From positions 1 to 40,959 of the forward strand of contig CAKUOS010000014.1 in NCBI GenBank assembly GCA_934670025.1: DNA of 40,959 nucleotides. Reading direction: 5' to 3'. The notes under the pieces are model-generated. The model was not told where the DNA came from. It ran no database searches and was given only the letters and a program-made list of their open reading frames with translations. The translations under genes were made by a program, and so were the position numbers. Positions within the stretch are counted from its first letter, which is position 1. Each line of letters begins with the position of its first letter. Shown piece after piece: positions 22,474 through 29,506 of this stretch. Origin of the DNA: an uncultured Oscillospiraceae bacterium. Its GTDB lineage: Bacteria > Bacillota > Clostridia > Oscillospirales > Oscillospiraceae.

Positions 22474-22659
22474 TCAGACGATGTCCATGTTCTCGGGCAT
22501 GATGAGCGCCGCGACGATGTACAGCAAAATCCCCGTCCCGGTCAGCGCCAGCGCCGCCCAGATGAGGCGCACGATGGTCGGATCGATGCCAAGATACTCC
22601 GCAAGCCCTGCGCACACACCGCAGAGCATCCGGTTGTTGCTTTTATACAGCTTCTTCAT
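22474..22659 (-). CDS. PspC-domain small membrane protein
   Basis: 61 residues covering exactly one PspC domain: a short basic start (MKKLYKSNN), the motif RMLCGVCAGLAEYLGIDPTI and one or two membrane-embedded helices (VRLIWAALALTGTGILLYIVAALIMP). In Proteobacteria PspC is a sensor of membrane stress in the phage-shock system; in Firmicutes such short stand-alone copies are common and their role is less clear. It lies 69 nt downstream of the GH13 gene on the same strand and could be read with it. No pspA partner is present. Confidence 0.9.
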   Translation of the reverse strand: MKKLYKSNNRMLCGVCAGLAEYLGIDPTIVRLIWAALALTGTGILLYIVAALIMPENMDIV

Positions 22660-22728
22660 GGAAAAGCTCCTCCTTCAGGTTCATTTGATGGGTTTGACGC
22701 ACGCGCGGGAAAAAGGTTCCATCCGTTT

Positions 22729-24009
22729 TCAAAATTCCAGAATAACTGGTTCGCCGTTCGTGGCCAGCTGGTTTTCGTAGAGCTCGACGGCGCTGCCGTC
22801 GATCAGATTCCGATACACGCCGTTTTCCGCCGGGAACGTCACGAGCGCCGGTTCGCCGCGCAGGCTGAAAAGACCCGCCAGACGTCTTCCGTCCTGCTCA
22901 TACACGGCCAGCAGCACGTCGTGCGGCAGCGCCGTGAGCGTATAGCTGCCGGTCTGGAAGATGGGATCGCGCTTGATTTCGGCCAGCTTTGCAAGGAACG
23001 CGGACTGGTCGCGGCCGGTATTCCAGTTGACGGGGTCGCGGTCAAAGAGCGACGGCACGTGCGTACAGTCGGCTTCCTGCCCGGCGTAGAGCATCGTCAG
23101 GCCGCGCTGGAAGAAGAGGAATGCCGTCCAGCTGCGGCGCGCTTTTTCGTCCGGGATGACGTGCGCGGCGCGCGCACGGTCGTGATTTTCGAGGAAGCGG
23201 AGCTTCACGTAGTTGTCGGGATACATCCACTCCTGCGCGTCCAGCCGCGCGGCGTACTGCGCAAGCGTGATCTTTCCTTCAAGATATTCCCGGTAATACG
23301 GGTACACGTCGTAGTCATATCCCGCGTCGAACGCCTGATACAGCTCCGCGTCGGACAGAACCGGGAATCCCTGTGCCCGGCCATGGACGATGAAGCCGCG
23401 CTCGACCGATTCGCACAGCCAGAAGCAGCCCGGCCGCACGGCGGCGACCTCCTCCCGCGCGCGCTTCCAGAATTCCAGCGGCACGAGCGGCGCAACGTCG
23501 CACCGGAAGCCGTCGACGAGCCGCGCCCAGTATTTGAGCGTCTCGATCTGATAGTCCCAGAGTTCCTTGTGGCTGTAGTCGAGATCGGCCACGTCCCACC
23601 AGTCGCCGAAGCGGTTGCCGAGCGAGCCGTCGGGCTTGTGATAGAACCATTCCGGGTGGTTTTCCGCCAGCCACGAGTCGGGCGACGTGTGGTTATACAC
23701 CACGTCGATGATGCATTTCATGCCGCGTGCGTGGATCGCGTCGACCAGATGACGGAAATCGTCCAGCGTGCCGAACTCCGGATTCACCGCGCGGTAGTCG
23801 CGGATGGCATACGGCGAGCCGAGCGTTCCCTTGCGGTGCAGTTCGCCCGTGGGATGGATGGGCAGCAGCCAGATGATGTCCGTGCCGAGGGCCTTAATGC
23901 GGTCCAGATCCTGTTCGACGGCGGCAAACGTGCCTGCCTGCGAGTAATTGCGGACGTAGATGGAGTATAAAACCTGATTGCGAAGTGTTTTTGCGGTATC
24001 GATCGCCAT
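22729..24009 (-). CDS. GH13 alpha-amylase-family glycoside hydrolase
   Basis: 426 residues without a signal peptide, so an intracellular alpha-glucan or oligosaccharide enzyme. The four GH13 regions are present: region I DVVYNHTS, region II GFRCDVAPL with nucleophile Asp171, region III FWLCESVERGF with acid/base Glu200, region IV FLENHDRA with Asp277. The N-terminus (VLYSIYVRNYSQAGTFAAVEQDLDRIKALG) is typical of the family. A C-terminal beta domain follows (LFSLRGEPALVTF). ATG at 24007-24009 follows AAAGGAGG; a longer frame upstream lacks a site. Exact specificity (amylase, maltogenic, or trehalose/sucrose-type) cannot be set from these motifs. Confidence 0.9.
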   Translation of the reverse strand: MAIDTAKTLRNQVLYSIYVRNYSQAGTFAAVEQDLDRIKALGTDIIWLLPIHPTGELHRKGTLGSPYAIRDYRAVNPEFGTLDDFRHLVDAIHARGMKCIIDVVYNHTSPDSWLAENHPEWFYHKPDGSLGNRFGDWWDVADLDYSHKELWDYQIETLKYWARLVDGFRCDVAPLVPLEFWKRAREEVAAVRPGCFWLCESVERGFIVHGRAQGFPVLSDAELYQAFDAGYDYDVYPYYREYLEGKITLAQYAARLDAQEWMYPDNYVKLRFLENHDRARAAHVIPDEKARRSWTAFLFFQRGLTMLYAGQEADCTHVPSLFDRDPVNWNTGRDQSAFLAKLAEIKRDPIFQTGSYTLTALPHDVLLAVYEQDGRRLAGLFSLRGEPALVTFPAENGVYRNLIDGSAVELYENQLATNGEPVILEF

Positions 24010-24043
24010 ACGATAGCCTCCTTTTCGGATGTCCTTTACCCGT

Positions 24044-24071
24044 ATTTTACTCAGAATTGGAAAAAACACAA
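24044..24071 (-). promoter_or_regulatory. Promoter for the GH13 gene
   Basis: Minus strand: TTGTGT (24066-24071), 16-bp spacer, TAAAAT (24044-24049), about 34 bp upstream of the start. Confidence 0.55.
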
Positions 24072-24163
24072 GACGGCAAAATTCATAAATCGAAGCAATG
24101 CAACCTCCGGTGTTTTTTCACGTCCATACAGGCAAAGACCAAAAAAAGAAAGGGTGTTATCCA

Positions 24164-25543
24164 ATGAAAAAACTTCTTGCGATCGTTTTGGCCGCTGCGT
24201 GCGCCGCGTCGCTGGCCGCGTGCGCCGCGCCGGTGCAGACCGTCGGCTGCTACGCGGAGGAGCCGACCACAACGCAGCTGGCCGCGCCGGTCGAGACTGC
24301 CATGCCGCAGTATCCGAAGGAGGACAATTACCTGAACGGCGGCAAGTTCGATACCGACGCCTACAGCAAGGACTCGGACGCGTGGTGGGCGGCGTATCAG
24401 GAAAAGACCGGGAACATGACCGCGCCCGGCACGCTCGACAGCTATTTTACCCGCGCCATCCGCACGCTGATGCAGGGTACGGACGGAGAAAACCGTGTGT
24501 GTTCGCCGCTGAACGTCTACATGGCGCTGTCCATGCTGGCCGCCGTGACGGACGGCGCATCGCGGCAGCAGATCCTGGATCTGCTTGGCTCCGATTCGCT
24601 TGAAGCGCTGCAAACGCAGACCGCGCAGCTCTGGAACGAAAACAGCTGGGACGACGGACTGGTCACGAGCACGCTGGCAAACTCCCTCTGGCTGCGTGAC
24701 GGGTATTCGTACAACAGTGAAACGCTCCAAAAACTGGCGGGCGACTTCTATGCCTCGGCGTTCTCGGGCGAGATGGGCTCCGCGCAATATGACGATATGC
24801 TGCGCAGCTGGATCAATGCGCACACCGGAAATCTGCTGACCGAGCAGGCAGACGGCCTGAAAATGGACGCCAGCACGGTCCTCGCGCTCGTGTCGACGAT
24901 CTATTTCTCCGCGCCGTGGCAGGATGAATTTTACGAGGACAGGAATACGCAGGACACGTTCCATGCGCCGGCGGGCGACGTGACCGCGACGTTCATGCAC
25001 CGCAGCCAAAGCGGCACGGTCTGCTATGGCGACGGCTTTATGGCCACGGGCGTTTCGCTGCGAAACAGCGGCACGATGTGGCTGCTGAAGCCCGACGCGG
25101 GCGTCACGCCGGAAGATCTTCTCCAGTCCGACGAGGCACTGGCCTTCCTGCTGGCAAACGGCAGCTGGTCGCAGACGCAGGACGCGGTCGTTGCGCTGAG
25201 TCTGCCGAAATTCGACGTTTCGTCCGATCTTGATCTCATCGAGAGCCTGAAAGCGCTCGGTGTGACGGACGTATTTGACCCCGACACGGCCGATTTTACG
25301 CCGCTTTCGCCGCGCGCGGACGAGGATGCGCTCTGCGTCACACAGGCGAAGCACGCCGCGCGCGTGAAGATCGACGAGGAGGGCGTCGAGGCTGCGGCCT
25401 ATACCGTTCTCATGATGGAGGCGACCGCAATGGAGCCGCCCAAGGAGATCATCGAATTCACGCTCGACGAGCCGTTCGTCTTCGCCGTCACGGGCGTCGA
25501 CGGTCTGCCGCTGTTCGTCGGCGCGGTCAATCAGCCCGCCTGA
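24164..25543 (+). CDS. Lipoprotein serpin (family I4 serine protease inhibitor)
   Basis: 459 residues: lipoprotein signal (KKLLAIVLAAACAASLAAC, lipobox LAAC), a linker of about 60 residues, then a full serpin fold. Serpins trap target proteases by a one-time conformational change. Seen: CSPLNVYMALSMLAAVTDGASRQQI and TLANSLWLRDG near the start, LVSTIYFSAPWQDEF, and at about 404-430 the hinge DEEGVEAAAYT followed by the exposed reactive loop VLMMEATAMEPP. The hinge is rich in small residues, as in inhibitory serpins. The end DEPFVFAVTGVDGLPLFVGAV matches the C-terminal strands. The cleaved bond is probably in the MMEATAM stretch, suggesting a target with chymotrypsin- or elastase-like preference. 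Host digestive or neutrophil proteases are possible targets (inference). Divergent from the GH13 gene. Confidence 0.93.
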   Translation: MKKLLAIVLAAACAASLAACAAPVQTVGCYAEEPTTTQLAAPVETAMPQYPKEDNYLNGGKFDTDAYSKDSDAWWAAYQEKTGNMTAPGTLDSYFTRAIRTLMQGTDGENRVCSPLNVYMALSMLAAVTDGASRQQILDLLGSDSLEALQTQTAQLWNENSWDDGLVTSTLANSLWLRDGYSYNSETLQKLAGDFYASAFSGEMGSAQYDDMLRSWINAHTGNLLTEQADGLKMDASTVLALVSTIYFSAPWQDEFYEDRNTQDTFHAPAGDVTATFMHRSQSGTVCYGDGFMATGVSLRNSGTMWLLKPDAGVTPEDLLQSDEALAFLLANGSWSQTQDAVVALSLPKFDVSSDLDLIESLKALGVTDVFDPDTADFTPLSPRADEDALCVTQAKHAARVKIDEEGVEAAAYTVLMMEATAMEPPKEIIEFTLDEPFVFAVTGVDGLPLFVGAVNQPA

Positions 25544-25576
25544 CGGCGTCGGAAACGACCTCGCCGGAATACTTTT

Positions 25577-25780
25577 TGTAGGGGCGGACGACTCTGTCCG
25601 CCCATCTCTGCGCCCGCAGGCGCACGCTGACCTCTCCGCCTCGCTGCGCTCGGCACCTCTCCTTCACAAGGAGAGGCTTTGGACTGTGCAAATCCCCTGG
25701 CTCCCTTTCGCAAGGGGAGCTGTCAGCGAAGCTGACTGAGAGGTCAGAGACACGGGCCGGCAGAGTCGTCGGTCCCTACA
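25577..25780. mobile_element. MITE-like palindromic repeat element
   Basis: About 204 bp bounded by 27-nt terminal inverted repeats (25577-25603 and 25754-25780) that agree at 23 of 27 positions (TGTAGGG...CGACGACTCTG). A second, inner pair is seen: ACCTCTCCGCCTCGC (about 25630) against the complement of CAGCGAAGCTGACTGAGAGG (about 25723-25743). No open frame or transposase. It fills the gap between the serpin gene and the small SLH gene. A truncated relative lies at 14532-14581. Related GC-rich palindromic repeats are common between genes of gut clostridia. Confidence 0.75.
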
Positions 25781-25804
25781 GGCCGCGGACTCCGGATTCT
25801 TGTG

Positions 25805-26473
25805 TTATCCCACCGCCGTCCACGCTTCGCCTCCTGCCGTAAAGCGGAATGTGTGCGGTACGGAGGCTTCGATCAGCTCCGCAAAGTACCACGCGCCGGG
25901 CGTGTTGTCCGTATAGCGGTTCGCGGCCAGCAGCTGCGCGTCGTCCGTGCAGGGCTGACGGCCGAGCAGACTGTTGATTGCCCGCGCCAGCTCCGCGCGC
26001 GTGACGGGCGTGTCCGCATCCGCGCCCGGATCGGCGTCCTTCACGGGCTTTGTGCTCCAGGCGTAGCTGAGCGCCGGGAACAGCGTGCGTCCCGTCTCGC
26101 TCTGCACGATCGTGTCCAGCACGCCGCACAGCTCGCGCCACGTGACGGCCTGTTCCGGACAAAACCACCCGTCCGTCCCGAACGGCAGAAGCCCCAGCCC
26201 CGCAAGCGTCCCCACCGCCGCATACGACCAGCGCGTGCGCGCCACATCCGCGAACACGCACATCGTCTTTTCCGGGACGTCCGCCTCCGCCAGACGCAGC
26301 AGCACGCACGCGAGCGCCTCGCGCGTGACGGCGGCCTCCGGGCGGATCGTGCCGTCCGGATAGCCGCGCAGATACGCCCCGTGCGTCTGGTCGGCGTATG
26401 CCTGGACGGCCAGCGCGCACGCGCCCGCCGCCAACAGCAGCGCGCACAGCGCGCGCAGGATCCGCGTTTTCAT
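25805..26473 (-). CDS. Small secreted SLH-domain protein
   Basis: 222 residues: signal peptide (MKTRILRALCALLLAAGACALAVQAYA), then SLH-type repeats: GAYLRGYPDGTIRPEAAVTREALACVLLR, FADVARTRWSYAAVGTLAGLGLLPFGTDGWF with TWRELCGVLDTIVQ, and a third part with TPVTRAELARAINSLLG. SLH domains bind pyruvylated wall polysaccharide. The C-terminal 45 residues (NRYTDNTPGAWYFAELIEAS) look like part of a further repeat. No catalytic domain is seen, so it is an anchor-only or structural wall protein. The ATG at 26471-26473 is chosen, 6 nt from AGGAG; an ATG two codons earlier touches that site. Confidence 0.85.
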   Translation of the reverse strand: MKTRILRALCALLLAAGACALAVQAYADQTHGAYLRGYPDGTIRPEAAVTREALACVLLRLAEADVPEKTMCVFADVARTRWSYAAVGTLAGLGLLPFGTDGWFCPEQAVTWRELCGVLDTIVQSETGRTLFPALSYAWSTKPVKDADPGADADTPVTRAELARAINSLLGRQPCTDDAQLLAANRYTDNTPGAWYFAELIEASVPHTFRFTAGGEAWTAVG

Positions 26474-26552
26474 AAGCATCTCCTCTGTTTCCTCGGAATG
26501 CCTTCAGTATGCGGCCTTTTCCGCGCGGATGCAGTCGCCTTTGCGCGCACGC

Positions 26553-26588
26553 AAAAAAATCCCGCGTTCTTCCCATGAAGAACGCGGG
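26553..26588 (-). terminator. Intrinsic terminator of the cytidylate-kinase-like gene
   Basis: Perfect 11-bp stem CCCGCGTTCTT (26561-26571 with 26578-26588); on the minus strand it ends in a run of seven T (26553-26559). Confidence 0.92.
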
Positions 26589-26611
26589 AGTCCGGGCCGG
26601 TTTGCGGTTTT

Positions 26612-27220
26612 TTACTGCATTTCCGCGATATCGCACACGATATCGACGCACTTGTCGACGCCGAGCGCGCCCGAGTCGAGACACACGTCGTAATTGTCGG
26701 CCTCGCCCCAGTTGCGGTTGGTGTAGTGCTTGTAATAGACCTTACGCTTGCTGTCCTTTTCCTGCAAACGCTTTTCCATGGGCTTGCTCGTCTCGCCGTA
26801 GCGGTCGTGGACGCGCGCGGCGCGATGGGCCATGTCGGCGTGGATGAAGATATGCAGGCAGTCGGGCCGGTCCTTGAGGATGAAGTCCGCGCAGCGGCCG
26901 ACGATAACGCACGGGCCCTTGTCGGCAAGATCGCGGATGACGTTGGTCTGGCAGATGTAGAGCTTGTCGGACACGGACATCGTATCGACCAGGCCCATCG
27001 GATGTGCGGACACGGCGATGTTGAAGAGGAAGCTGCTGGTGACGGAGGCGTATTCGCCGATCTCCTCGATGAACTCGTGCGAGAAACCGCTCTCTTTTGC
27101 GACCTTGTCGACCAGCTCTTTATCATAATAGGGGATGCCGAGCCGCTCGGCCACCGCTTTGCCGATACTTCTTCCGCCGCTGCCGAACTGGCGGCTGATG
27201 GTGATGACCTTGTTTGTCAT
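26612..27220 (-). CDS. Cytidylate kinase-like family protein
   Basis: 202 residues. Begins MTNKVITISRQFGSGGRSIGKAVAERLGIPYYDKEL, which has the Cmk-like nucleoside-phosphate kinase fold start. The P-loop reads GSGGRSIG, without the GK[ST] of classical cytidylate kinases, a feature of the cytidylate-kinase-like family. Further motifs: CVIVGRCADFIL and DMAHRAARVHDRYG with a basic lid. The substrate is unknown; a true CMP kinase is probably encoded elsewhere. The ATG at 27218-27220 follows GGGGGAG. Strong own promoter and terminator, so a single-gene unit. Confidence 0.88.
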   Translation of the reverse strand: MTNKVITISRQFGSGGRSIGKAVAERLGIPYYDKELVDKVAKESGFSHEFIEEIGEYASVTSSFLFNIAVSAHPMGLVDTMSVSDKLYICQTNVIRDLADKGPCVIVGRCADFILKDRPDCLHIFIHADMAHRAARVHDRYGETSKPMEKRLQEKDSKRKVYYKHYTNRNWGEADNYDVCLDSGALGVDKCVDIVCDIAEMQ

Positions 27221-27250
27221 ATGATCTCCCCCTTGAAATTTGGTGTCTGT

Positions 27251-27279
27251 ATTATACATCAAAATCCCCGGGATGACAA
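27251..27279 (-). promoter_or_regulatory. Sigma-A promoter for the cytidylate-kinase-like gene
   Basis: Minus strand: TTGTCA (27274-27279), 17-bp spacer, perfect TATAAT (27251-27256). Confidence 0.85.
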
Positions 27280-27310
27280 ATAAAAATTTGCGTAAAGATC
27301 GTCCGCGCCG

Positions 27311-27742
27311 TCACAGATACGGCCGCATATCCTGCACCAGCCGGTCCTCCAGCCGTATGAGCGTGCGCGCGATCTGCCGCGCCTCGTCGCTTGCCGCAGG
27401 ATACTGGTTGCAGTAGCGTGCGAGCGATTCGATGCCCATCGAGCAGCCCTCGGAGATGAGCGAGGCGACGGTCGCGTCGCCGGGCTTTAGCGTGAGCTTC
27501 GCGTTCGTTTTCAGGTATGACATGGCCCGCGCGGCGGGTTCGGCGCGCTTCGGCTCCTGCCCGGCGTGCGCGAGCAGCTGCTTCGTCTGCTCGGCAAGCG
27601 CGGCGTGCTGTCTGCGGCTGTCAAGCAGCCGCCGCCTTAACGGCCCGTCTGATGCGTCGCGGATCACATCGTCCAGCGACCGCACGGCCATATCCGTCCC
27701 GGCCGCGCATTCGGATAGCAGGTGCAGCGTGTCTTCGTTCAT
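27311..27742 (-). CDS. Hypothetical helical protein, ferritin-like fold possible
   Basis: 143 residues, almost entirely predicted helix, no signal peptide. The pattern (LLSECAAGTDMAVRSLDDVI; RRRLLDSRRQHAALAEQTKQLL; GCSMGIESLARYCNQY; ARTLIRLEDRLVQDM) suggests a four-helix bundle of the type seen in ferritin-like proteins of clostridia. Clear paired Glu/His metal ligands (ExxH) are not obvious, so it may not bind iron. AGGAGGG precedes the ATG. It is divergent from the DUF3006-like gene and lies upstream of, but promoter-separated from, the cytidylate-kinase-like gene. Function unknown. Confidence 0.75.
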   Translation of the reverse strand: MNEDTLHLLSECAAGTDMAVRSLDDVIRDASDGPLRRRLLDSRRQHAALAEQTKQLLAHAGQEPKRAEPAARAMSYLKTNAKLTLKPGDATVASLISEGCSMGIESLARYCNQYPAASDEARQIARTLIRLEDRLVQDMRPYL

Positions 27743-27765
27743 GGATATCCCTCCTTTTGCGATTA

Positions 27766-27794
27766 TTGTGTTCCAAAACGGAAAAAAGTATGAT
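27766..27794 (+). promoter_or_regulatory. Promoter for the DUF3006/Dabb operon
   Basis: TTGTGT (27766-27771), 17-bp spacer, TATGAT (27789-27794), about 27 bp before the start codon. Confidence 0.6.
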
Positions 27795-27821
27795 ACAATG
27801 CGAAAAAAGGAGGCGCCCCGT

Positions 27822-27980
27822 ATGTACTTTGAACGAACCGTCCGCGAGATCGCGGGCGACTACGCCATGCTGGAAAACGAATCCGGAGAGACGACCGCGG
27901 TCGCGCTGGCGCTGCTGCCGGACGGCGTGCGCGAGGGCATGGTGCTGATCTTCGAAAACTTTGAATACCGCATCAAATAA
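27822..27980 (+). CDS. DUF3006-like small protein
   Basis: Only 52 residues: MYFERTVREIAGDYAMLENE, then a central segment ending LLPDGVREGMVLIF and the tail ENFEYRIK. This matches the small DUF3006-type beta-barrel proteins of Firmicutes (often near beta-lactamase-fold genes elsewhere, not here). AAAGGAGG precedes the ATG. A longer frame reaching back into the divergent gene has no support. The Dabb gene starts 15 nt after the stop, so the two are co-transcribed. Function unknown. Confidence 0.8.
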   Translation: MYFERTVREIAGDYAMLENESGETTAVALALLPDGVREGMVLIFENFEYRIK

Positions 27981-27995
27981 ACAGGAGGAACTGCT

Positions 27996-28280
27996 ATGAT
28001 CCGTCACATCGTCATGTGGAAATTCCGCGCGGGCGAAGAAGAAAACCGCGAAAAATTCCTTTCGGGCCTCGCCGCCCTCGATGGCGTCATCCCCGAGATC
28101 CGCCATATGGAGATCCACCGCAGCTGCAAGCCCGGCAACCCCTACGACGCCTGCCTGATCGCGGATTTCGACGATCTGGAGGCGCTCGGCCGCTATAAAA
28201 ACGACCCGCGGCACGTGGCCGTGTCCACGCTGTGCAAATCCATCCGCGAATCGCGCGGTGCGATCGACTACGAACTGTAA
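27996..28280 (+). CDS. Dabb (dimeric alpha-beta barrel) family protein
   Basis: 94 residues. Starts MIRHIVMWKF as typical stress-responsive A/B barrel proteins do, followed by the helix ENREKFLSGLAALDGVIPEI and the strand-loop ACLIADFDDLEALGRYKNDPRH with the conserved Y..DP.H motif. These proteins form dimeric barrels; some bind small hydrophobic molecules or haem, but most bacterial ones are uncharacterised. AGGAGG precedes the ATG. Second gene of a two-gene operon ended by a strong terminator. Confidence 0.9.
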   Translation: MIRHIVMWKFRAGEEENREKFLSGLAALDGVIPEIRHMEIHRSCKPGNPYDACLIADFDDLEALGRYKNDPRHVAVSTLCKSIRESRGAIDYEL

Positions 28281-28298
28281 AAGAAAAGAACTGCAAAG

Positions 28299-28334
28299 CG
28301 CGCCCCGGCGAGATCCTCGCCGGGGCGCGTTTTT
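28299..28334. terminator. Strong intrinsic terminator
   Basis: Perfect 14-bp stem CGCGCCCCGGCGAG (28299-28312 with 28316-28329), loop ATC, then TTTTT on the plus strand. It ends the Dabb transcript and lies just past the AAA-CYTH stop on the other strand. Confidence 0.9.
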
Positions 28335-28335
28335 A

Positions 28336-29442
28336 TCACAGCTTCTGATTTTTGGCCAGCTGCCGGTTTTTATACGCCGGGTCGCCGGTGACCTCGCGCA
28401 GGATGCGGATCTCGGGCGGCATATCCGGGGCCGGCCCGTCCTTCGGCAGCGCCGCGCGCATGATGGCCCGGTCGGGCGAGAACGGGTATACGTCGACCTC
28501 GAACCGGCATCCGCCGTAGGTAAAGCGGTATTTCGTCTTGTGGACGGTGTGCAGGCTCGTGTCGCCCTCCATCAGATACCGGATGTACTCCTTTTCGGAG
28601 ATCGGCCGCTCGGTCTCCCACTGTCCGGACGCGGCCGTGTGCTTTTCCGTGTAAAAATAGAGGTAGTCGCCGCCGTTTTTCTGCTGCCGCACACGGCGCA
28701 CGACGTTCGGCGTGGAGCGGGTGAGATATGTCTGCATCATGTCGATGCTGGCCGCGCGGTACACCTGCTCGAGCGTTTTGCGCGTGGGCAGCTCGATGAG
28801 ATATTTGTGCCAGACCTCCTGCCGCGCGGGCGTTCCGAGCGCGTCGTAGACCGCGCGCAGGCCGCGCGCGAGCTTGTCCTCAAAGTCGACGGCGTTGTCG
28901 ACCACGTGCAGGTTCGGATGCGCGCTCCACGCGCGCAGCGTCAGCTCGTCCTTTTCCCGCGCCACGTCGATGGGCTCGTAGCGCGCCTCGTTGCCGAAAT
29001 TATAGGCAAATTCCGCACCCTTGGCGCAGGAGACGAGATGCAGCACCGCGTCGTAGTGCGTCAGCGCCTGCTGCTCCGTCAGGCCGAAGTGCGCCAGCAC
29101 CTGTCGAAACTCCTCGTCGGAGATATACGCCTTATCGTCGAACAGCGCGCGGTCGTACAGCACGATCACGTGCGGCTCGGGGACCATCTGCGCGGCCTTG
29201 AGCGCCAGCTGCTCCTTGTGCAGCTGGTCGGAGATGACGAAATACTGAAAATCCAGCATCGACACGCAGCCGCCGAACGGCTTGATGCCGAAACCGGAGA
29301 TGAGCTCCGTCGCCGTTTCCGGGACGGTGATGACCTTCCAGCCGTCATCCTGCTTGAATTCCTTTAAAATGCGGCTGATAAGCGTCGTTTTGCCTGCGGC
29401 CGGGCCGCCGGTCAGGACGATGCGCGTGATCTGCTTTTCCAA
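28336..29442 (-). CDS. AAA ATPase fused to a CYTH-like domain (TTD14-like)
   Basis: 368 residues. The N-terminal half is a P-loop NTPase with Walker A GGPAAGKTT (12-20), an ETATELISGFG segment and VIVLYDRALFDDKAY, resembling the AAA_28/NadR-type kinase group. The C-terminal half (about 215-345) resembles a CYTH/triphosphate-tunnel domain: RKTLEQVYRAASIDMMQTYL, VVRRVRQQ, WETERPISEKEY, and KTKYRFTYGGCRFEVDVY. This two-domain layout occurs in eukaryotic TTD14-type proteins and in scattered bacteria. Predicted to bind ATP or GTP and a phosphorylated ligand in the barrel; substrate unknown. It starts at TTG (29442), 8 nt after AAGGAG. Has its own promoter. Confidence 0.82.
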   Translation of the reverse strand: MEKQITRIVLTGGPAAGKTTLISRILKEFKQDDGWKVITVPETATELISGFGIKPFGGCVSMLDFQYFVISDQLHKEQLALKAAQMVPEPHVIVLYDRALFDDKAYISDEEFRQVLAHFGLTEQQALTHYDAVLHLVSCAKGAEFAYNFGNEARYEPIDVAREKDELTLRAWSAHPNLHVVDNAVDFEDKLARGLRAVYDALGTPARQEVWHKYLIELPTRKTLEQVYRAASIDMMQTYLTRSTPNVVRRVRQQKNGGDYLYFYTEKHTAASGQWETERPISEKEYIRYLMEGDTSLHTVHKTKYRFTYGGCRFEVDVYPFSPDRAIMRAALPKDGPAPDMPPEIRILREVTGDPAYKNRQLAKNQKL

Positions 29443-29472
29443 AAGGACCGCTCCTTTTTTCTTGTTTTTTTC

Positions 29473-29501
29473 ATTTTATCATCGCCGTGCGGCGAAATCA
29501 A
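29473..29501 (-). promoter_or_regulatory. Sigma-A promoter for the AAA-CYTH gene
   Basis: Minus strand: TTGATT (29496-29501), 17-bp spacer, TAAAAT (29473-29478), 30 bp upstream of the TTG start. Confidence 0.7.
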
Positions 29502-29506
29502 GCGGC

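Noticed and set aside
25544..25804. Riboswitch or leader RNA for the small SLH gene
   Set aside because: The stretch lies downstream of that gene, and its structure is explained by terminal inverted repeats of a MITE-like element.
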